A stretch of DNA of 9,673 nucleotides from JBBDMU01 sp040905685 (GTDB taxonomy: Bacteria; Bacteroidota; Rhodothermia; Balneolales; Natronogracilivirgulaceae), in assembly GCA_040905685.1 (NCBI GenBank), contig JBBDRB010000022.1, positions 1-9,673 on the forward strand, read 5' to 3'. Numbering within the stretch: the first letter of the stretch is position 1; the number at the start of each line of letters is the position of its first letter. Below are positions 5,863-9,673 of this stretch, one piece after another. The translations under genes were made by a program, and so were the position numbers. The notes under the pieces are model-generated. The model did no database searches, was not told the DNA's origin, and saw only the letters and a program-made list of their open reading frames with translations.

Positions 5863-7832
5863 TTTGCGTTCATATGCTTTTTGCGCTCTGTGGTTTCGGC
5901 CTTTGCCTCCGGAAAGGCCTTATCCGGCGTGAGCCCTGCAATTTTATTTCGTTCCCGGGATATCCTGTGGATCAGGCTGTTTAACCTGATTTTCTCCTCT
6001 CCCTCGGCCTGAAAGTACTCCTCACTGTATTGGGCATTCAGGTTATGCAGGAACTGCAGCTTCAGAAGTTTGATGGCCCCCCGGGCTGTTTTATAAGGGT
6101 CGCTGTCCTGGCTGAGGATCCGGTCCCGTTTTTCGTTGCCCCGTTCGCTGAGGGAAAACCGTTCGATGACTAACTCTCCCAGCAATTCAGGATAGGGGTG
6201 TTCCCTGGCGGAATACGACTCCACACCGATTGGTTTGCCGCTCTCATAACGTTGGATAATGTCGACAAAGAGGGCTCTGAGGCGGTCATCCTCGAAATGA
6301 TCTTCATTAATCAGGGTTCCGACGTATTCTATCATTGGGTTTTCATGAACCAGCATAAGGCGCAGGACCTCTTTTTCATAACCGTGCATTTTTCTGGTTT
6401 TTTCAGCAGGATCCCTTTCCGGCCTTTCATCTCTTTCAGTTTCATTGCCGGAGCCGGCTTCACGCGGACCCGCTGAATTCGGTTCCAGTCTGGCCACCCG
6501 GTCCTTTTGCCTTTTTTCGCTGACCTTCTTCTTTTCCATGGTGAGGTCTAGCTGTTCAAACAATTTCCGGTCGCCGATCCGGGATTCCCGGCTCAGTTTC
6601 TGTATGAACGTTTCCCGGGTGACCCCATCCGGGATGCAGGATATGCTTTCCAGCATCCGGCCGATCACTTTAGGCTTACCGAGGGGATCATCCCATTCCC
6701 CCGACCGGATGGCACCCTGAATCAGGAAGCTTAAAAAGTCGTATGAATTATCTTTTTTAAACCCCAGAAAGCCTTCTTTGCCAAATTGCTTCACAAATGA
6801 ATCCGGGTCTTCCCCCTCCGGCAACTGAAGCAGGCGGATACCGAGCCCCTCGGTCAGGGCAATATCAATGCCCCGGATCATGGCGTTTTGTCCGGCTGAA
6901 TCCGAATCGTAGATCATCAGCAGGGTTTCGGCATAACGATGCAGGATCCGCATTTGACTATACGTAAGGGAAGTTCCGCTGGTGGCGACGACGTTGCGGA
7001 TGCCGCTCTGAAACAGGGTTATGACATCGGTATAGCCTTCGACCAGAATAACTTCCTTTACCCTTCTAATTTCATTTTTGGCCGAATGGATACCGTAAAG
7101 GACTTCGCTTTTGTTATAGACCTCCGTCTGGGGGGAGTTTATATATTTCGGGGCCTTTTTCGAGGCATTCAAAATCCGGCCGCCATAGGCAATTACTTTA
7201 CCTGCCGGATTAAAGATGGGGAACATCAGCCTTCCCCTGAAGGTATCATAGCTGCGCTCCCCGTTAGCATCCGATTTAAGCAGGCCGGCCTTGTGCAGGT
7301 ATTCTTCGTTGATCTTTTCCCTGGCAGCCATTTGTTTCAGGCCATCTCCGCTCTGCAGCGAGTATCCGAGCCCGAATTTTTTGACGGTTTCTTTGGTGTA
7401 TCCTCGTTTATGCAGGTAATCGCGGGCTGTTCCGGCTTCCTCGTGCTCCATCAGGGTCCGGTAAAAGTATATCCCCGCGTAACGCAGTGCGTGATAAATG
7501 CCCTCATTTTCGGTGTGCGACGGATCGGCTTGTGGATGATGATCATCCGGCAGAACGATGTTATAGCGTTCGGCCAGGGTCCGGATGGACTCCGTGAAGC
7601 CAATCCCTTCCATTTCCATCACAAAATTGAAAACATCCCCGCCTGCCCCGCAGCCGAAACATTTATAGATGCTCATGGCAGGAGTGACATGAAAGGAGGG
7701 CGTTTTTTCATTGTGGAAGGGGCATAAACCCGAAAATCCGCTCCCGGAGCGTTTTAACTTAACATAGTCCGAAACCACATCCACGATATCTGCGGCATCC
7801 CGGACTTCCTCTTTTTTTTCGTCGGGAATCAT
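5859..7832 (-). CDS. dnaG: DNA primase
   Basis: Synthesises RNA primers for replication. The 657 residues contain the N-terminal CHC2 zinc finger (C37, H40, C58, C61; CPFHNEKTPSFHVTP and YKCFGCGAGGDV). The RNA polymerase core follows, with FRGRLMFPI (198-206) and YGGR (216-219), and then the TOPRIM domain with catalytic acids E265 in VEGYTDV and D309/D311 in YDSDSAG. A charged, probably flexible linker (about 430-485, rich in Glu, Arg and Lys) leads to a helical C-terminal region (about 485-635) that should bind the replicative helicase; this last assignment is by position. The ATG start at 7832 gives the usual N-terminus, MIPDEKKEEVRDAADIVDVV. No Shine-Dalgarno sequence is seen. The gene stands alone rather than in an rpsU-dnaG-rpoD cluster: it diverges from sucD and converges on the permease gene. 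TATTAT lies 9-14 bases upstream of the start, but no matching -35 was found. Confidence 0.98.
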   Translation of the reverse strand: MIPDEKKEEVRDAADIVDVVSDYVKLKRSGSGFSGLCPFHNEKTPSFHVTPAMSIYKCFGCGAGGDVFNFVMEMEGIGFTESIRTLAERYNIVLPDDHHPQADPSHTENEGIYHALRYAGIYFYRTLMEHEEAGTARDYLHKRGYTKETVKKFGLGYSLQSGDGLKQMAAREKINEEYLHKAGLLKSDANGERSYDTFRGRLMFPIFNPAGKVIAYGGRILNASKKAPKYINSPQTEVYNKSEVLYGIHSAKNEIRRVKEVILVEGYTDVITLFQSGIRNVVATSGTSLTYSQMRILHRYAETLLMIYDSDSAGQNAMIRGIDIALTEGLGIRLLQLPEGEDPDSFVKQFGKEGFLGFKKDNSYDFLSFLIQGAIRSGEWDDPLGKPKVIGRMLESISCIPDGVTRETFIQKLSRESRIGDRKLFEQLDLTMEKKKVSEKRQKDRVARLEPNSAGPREAGSGNETERDERPERDPAEKTRKMHGYEKEVLRLMLVHENPMIEYVGTLINEDHFEDDRLRALFVDIIQRYESGKPIGVESYSAREHPYPELLGELVIERFSLSERGNEKRDRILSQDSDPYKTARGAIKLLKLQFLHNLNAQYSEEYFQAEGEEKIRLNSLIHRISRERNKIAGLTPDKAFPEAKAETTERKKHMNAK

Positions 7833-7892
7833 GGGCTTATAATACGGTGAAAATCAGAAAAGGGGGAGTAATAAATAGGAGGGGAGTTTTTA

Positions 7893-7923
7893 TTGTGACT
7901 CACATGCAAGGTCGGTATATTTA
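7893..7923 (+). promoter_or_regulatory. Promoter for sucD
   Basis: TTGTGA (7893-7898), a 17-base spacer and TATATT (7916-7921, five of six matches to TATAAT) fit a sigma-70 promoter. The same bases also read as TTG, 20 bases, then TATATTTA, one mismatch from the Bacteroidota form TAnnTTTG. Transcription would begin near 7928, leaving a leader of about 36 bases before the sucD ATG. It is the best promoter match I found in the window. Confidence 0.6.
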
Positions 7924-7946
7924 AAGCCGAATTTAACATCAAAAAA

Positions 7947-7955
7947 AGGAAGAGG
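7947..7955 (+). promoter_or_regulatory. Ribosome binding site for sucD
   Basis: AGGAAGAGG ends 8 bases before the ATG at 7964. It is the clearest Shine-Dalgarno-like sequence in the window, where most other genes lack one, which would fit strong expression of a central metabolic enzyme. It also fixes the sucD start. Confidence 0.6.
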
Positions 7956-7963
7956 TTCAGCGC

Positions 7964-8839
7964 ATGAGCATACTTGTTGGAAAAGATACAAAATTAGTTA
8001 TACAGGGATTTACCGGCAAAGAAGGGAGTTTTCATGCCTCACAAATGATCGAATATGGAACCGATGTAATCGGTGGAGTCACTCCGGGAAAGGGAGGGAT
8101 GACCCATCTCGATCGCCCTGTTTTCAATACTGTTGCTGATGCTGTAAGCAAGGGTGCCAATGCTTCCGTCATTTTTGTCCCGCCGCCTTTTGCCGGTGAT
8201 GCGATTAGCGAGGCGGCCATAGCCGGGATCAAGGTTATTATCTGTATCACCGAAGGAGTCCCTGTAAAAGACATGCTTGTGGCCAAGGCGATCGTTGACC
8301 GGCATGGCGCTCATCTTATCGGACCCAACTGCCCTGGAATCATCACGCCCGGTCAGGCCAAGGTCGGTATCATGCCCGGCGATATATTCCGGACCGGGAA
8401 CATAGGCCTCATTTCCCGCTCCGGCACGCTGACCTATGAAGCTGTCGACCAGCTTACCAAGGTTGATCTGGGTCAAAGCACAGCCATAGGCATCGGCGGA
8501 GATCCGATAATCGGAACCACACACACCGATGCCGTGCGATTGTTTAACGAAGATCCGGAAACCGAAGCCATCGTGCTGATCGGTGAGATCGGTGGAACCG
8601 CTGAAGAAGAAGCTGCGGAATATATTAAAGAACATGTTCACAAGCCGGTGGTTGCCTTTATTGCCGGGCGTACAGCCCCCCCGGGACGAAGAATGGGCCA
8701 TGCCGGTGCTATTGTTTCCGGTGGCAAGGGCACAGCCGATGAAAAAATGGCTGCACTGAGAGCGGCAGGAATTACCGTTTGTGAAAATCCCGCCGATATA
8801 GGCGCCACGATGAAAGAATTACTGGCTAAGGCCGTATAA
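7964..8839 (+). CDS. sucD: Succinate-CoA ligase (ADP/GDP-forming), alpha subunit
   Basis: The alpha subunit of succinyl-CoA synthetase, a TCA cycle enzyme that makes ATP or GTP from succinyl-CoA. It binds CoA and carries the phosphohistidine. The 291 residues have the N-terminal CoA-binding Rossmann domain (VIQGFTGKEGSFH, 12-24; VTPGKGG, 39-45; FVPPPFAGDAI, 71-81; CITEGVPVKDM, 94-104), the GPNCPGIITPG segment (120-130), SRSGTLTYE (151-159), IGIGGDPIIGT (175-185), and the ligase domain with GRTAPPGRRMGHAGAI. In that last motif H246 is the residue that is phosphorylated. Length and motif order are normal. The beta subunit gene (sucC), often next to sucD, is not adjacent: dnaG lies upstream on the other strand and a DUF1080 gene lies downstream. 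sucC is therefore probably elsewhere in the genome. Confidence 0.98.
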   Translation: MSILVGKDTKLVIQGFTGKEGSFHASQMIEYGTDVIGGVTPGKGGMTHLDRPVFNTVADAVSKGANASVIFVPPPFAGDAISEAAIAGIKVIICITEGVPVKDMLVAKAIVDRHGAHLIGPNCPGIITPGQAKVGIMPGDIFRTGNIGLISRSGTLTYEAVDQLTKVDLGQSTAIGIGGDPIIGTTHTDAVRLFNEDPETEAIVLIGEIGGTAEEEAAEYIKEHVHKPVVAFIAGRTAPPGRRMGHAGAIVSGGKGTADEKMAALRAAGITVCENPADIGATMKELLAKAV

Positions 8840-8864
8840 AACCTCAACTAACCAACCATTGACC

Positions 8865-9620
8865 ATGACATATTCAGGAAATCGTTCTACGGGTAATTTT
8901 GTACTTGCTATTTTGATTACGACCACCCTTGCGCTGGCTTGTAATCCTCCGGGTGATGATGAGTTCAGGTCACTCTTCAACGGGCAGAATCTGGACGGAT
9001 GGATCATTCCTGAAGAGGATGGAGGACACTGGAGTGTTGTGGACGGGGTTATAGATTATGATGCGTTGAGTCAGGCTCAGGGTGACAAGAATCTATGGTC
9101 AGAAGATGAATTTGGGAACTTTGTGTTAAGGCTGGAATGGCGCCTTAAGGAAACGCCGTATATCAACAGAAACGTGCCTATCGTCCGGCCCGATGGAACC
9201 CACCAGCTCAATGACCGGAATGAAGTGATCCGAATGGCTTTGCCGGACGCCGACTCCGGCATTTATGTAAGGGGTTCATCAAAGGCACAGATCAACATCT
9301 GGGCCTGGCCTGTTGGTTCAGGAGAGGTTTATGGATACCGGATGGATTCAGACATGCCGCCTGAAGTTGTAGCCGGCGTTACCCCGGTTAAATTCGCCGA
9401 CAACCACATAGGCGAATGGAATTCCTTTGAGATCACCATGATAGGCGACCGCCTGACCGTGGTGCTCAATGACCAAACGGTAATCGATGGCGCCCGTCTG
9501 CCGGATATCGAAGACAGGGGACGAATAGCCCTTCAGCATCACGGTAGCCAGCAAAACGGGGAATGGACCAGCCCGCCATCGCTGGTACAGTTCCGCAATA
9601 TATACATTCAAGAACTTTAG
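8865..9620 (+). CDS. DUF1080 / 3-keto-disaccharide hydrolase-like lipoprotein
   Basis: A secreted protein of the DUF1080 family, a concanavalin-like beta-sandwich fold. Some members hydrolyse 3-keto-glycosides and others have no known activity. From the ATG at 8865 it has 251 residues: a signal peptide with a hydrophobic core (FVLAILITTTLALA) ending at C26, a probable lipidation site (LALAC, a slightly imperfect lipobox). The domain begins FRSLFNGQNLDGW, continues with HWSVVDGVIDYD, LRLEWRL and DSGIYVRGSS, and ends GRIALQHHG with VQFRNIYIQEL at the C-terminus; all are typical of the family. A TTG at 8859 would add two residues, but the ATG is the simpler start. A segment of about 30 residues (around 97-128) lies between the LEWR strand and SGIYVRG, and NIWAWPVGSGEVYGYR follows; I recall this arrangement from one DUF1080 subgroup. 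The gene starts 25 bases after sucD and may be read from the same transcript. Substrate unknown. Confidence 0.9.
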   Translation: MTYSGNRSTGNFVLAILITTTLALACNPPGDDEFRSLFNGQNLDGWIIPEEDGGHWSVVDGVIDYDALSQAQGDKNLWSEDEFGNFVLRLEWRLKETPYINRNVPIVRPDGTHQLNDRNEVIRMALPDADSGIYVRGSSKAQINIWAWPVGSGEVYGYRMDSDMPPEVVAGVTPVKFADNHIGEWNSFEITMIGDRLTVVLNDQTVIDGARLPDIEDRGRIALQHHGSQQNGEWTSPPSLVQFRNIYIQEL

Positions 9621-9623
9621 ACA

Positions 9624-9654
9624 GCGGCCGGGGGGTGGATGCCGCGAAGTTTTT
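9624..9654 (+). terminator. Weak candidate rho-independent terminator
   Basis: GCGGC (9624-9628) and GCCGC (9641-9645) can form a 5-bp GC stem with a 12-base loop just after the DUF1080 stop codon. GAAG and then TTTTT (9650-9654) follow. The stem is short, the loop is large and the T-run is set off by four bases, so it is only suggestive. Confidence 0.3.
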
Positions 9655-9673
9655 GCAATAAAAAGTTTTGTTC

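Noticed and set aside
5964..5972. TGTGGATCA, resembling a DnaA box on the minus strand
   Set aside because: A single imperfect match inside the dnaG coding sequence, with no cluster or AT-rich unwinding region.
6939..7727. 262-codon open frame on the plus strand, opposite dnaG
   Set aside because: It lies wholly antisense to well-conserved dnaG domains (zinc finger to TOPRIM), shows no recognisable motif and is best explained as a mirror of dnaG codon use.
7912..7930. TCGG / CCGA inverted arms around the sucD -10 box as an operator
   Set aside because: The arms are only 4 bp, which is expected by chance.
8039..8701. 220-codon open frame on the minus strand, opposite sucD
   Set aside because: Fully antisense to sucD, whose motifs are intact; no protein-like domain is visible.

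Overview
The window looks like chromosomal DNA from a Bacteroidota-related bacterium, with Balneolota/Rhodothermota-type lineages as a plausible guess. Three things point there. The LysS has the Bacteroidota-like segments NELYLKRLIVGGF and EFAKDFRNEG and an insertion before its catalytic domain. Most starts lack a clear Shine-Dalgarno sequence. Two lipoproteins and a LolC/E-type permease imply a diderm envelope. This assignment is an inference from sequence character, not from a search.

Layout. Positions 130-651 encode a small protein with two AP2/ERF-like DNA-binding modules, 6 bases upstream of rmuC (658-1977), a membrane-anchored predicted nuclease. Next come two very small single-pass membrane proteins (2053-2208 and 2228-2428) that resemble each other and look like a tandem duplication. 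The second overlaps the start of a lipoprotein methionine-R-sulfoxide reductase (msrB, 2425-2982) by 4 bases. After a 105-base gap with a possible promoter come lysS (3088-4611) and, 18 bases later, a LolC/LolE-family permease (4630-5856, TTG start). dnaG (5859-7832) lies on the minus strand, convergent with the permease, with only two bases between the two stop codons. A 131-base divergent intergenic region carries a good promoter and ribosome binding site for sucD (7964-8839). A DUF1080 (3-keto-disaccharide hydrolase-like) lipoprotein follows (8865-9620).

How the genes fit together. Most are housekeeping: translation (lysS), replication priming (dnaG), TCA cycle (sucD), lipoprotein release (LolC/E-like) and protein repair (msrB). 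There is no obvious defence island, mobile element, CRISPR array, tRNA or rRNA. The least ordinary parts are the tandem-AP2 gene coupled to rmuC, and the run of two duplicated mini-membrane proteins leading into an exported MsrB. That MsrB lacks the usual resolving cysteine, and an in-frame Gly-Lys-rich remnant follows its stop codon. I see no strong evidence for a wholly new multi-gene system; these two clusters are the best candidates for a second look.
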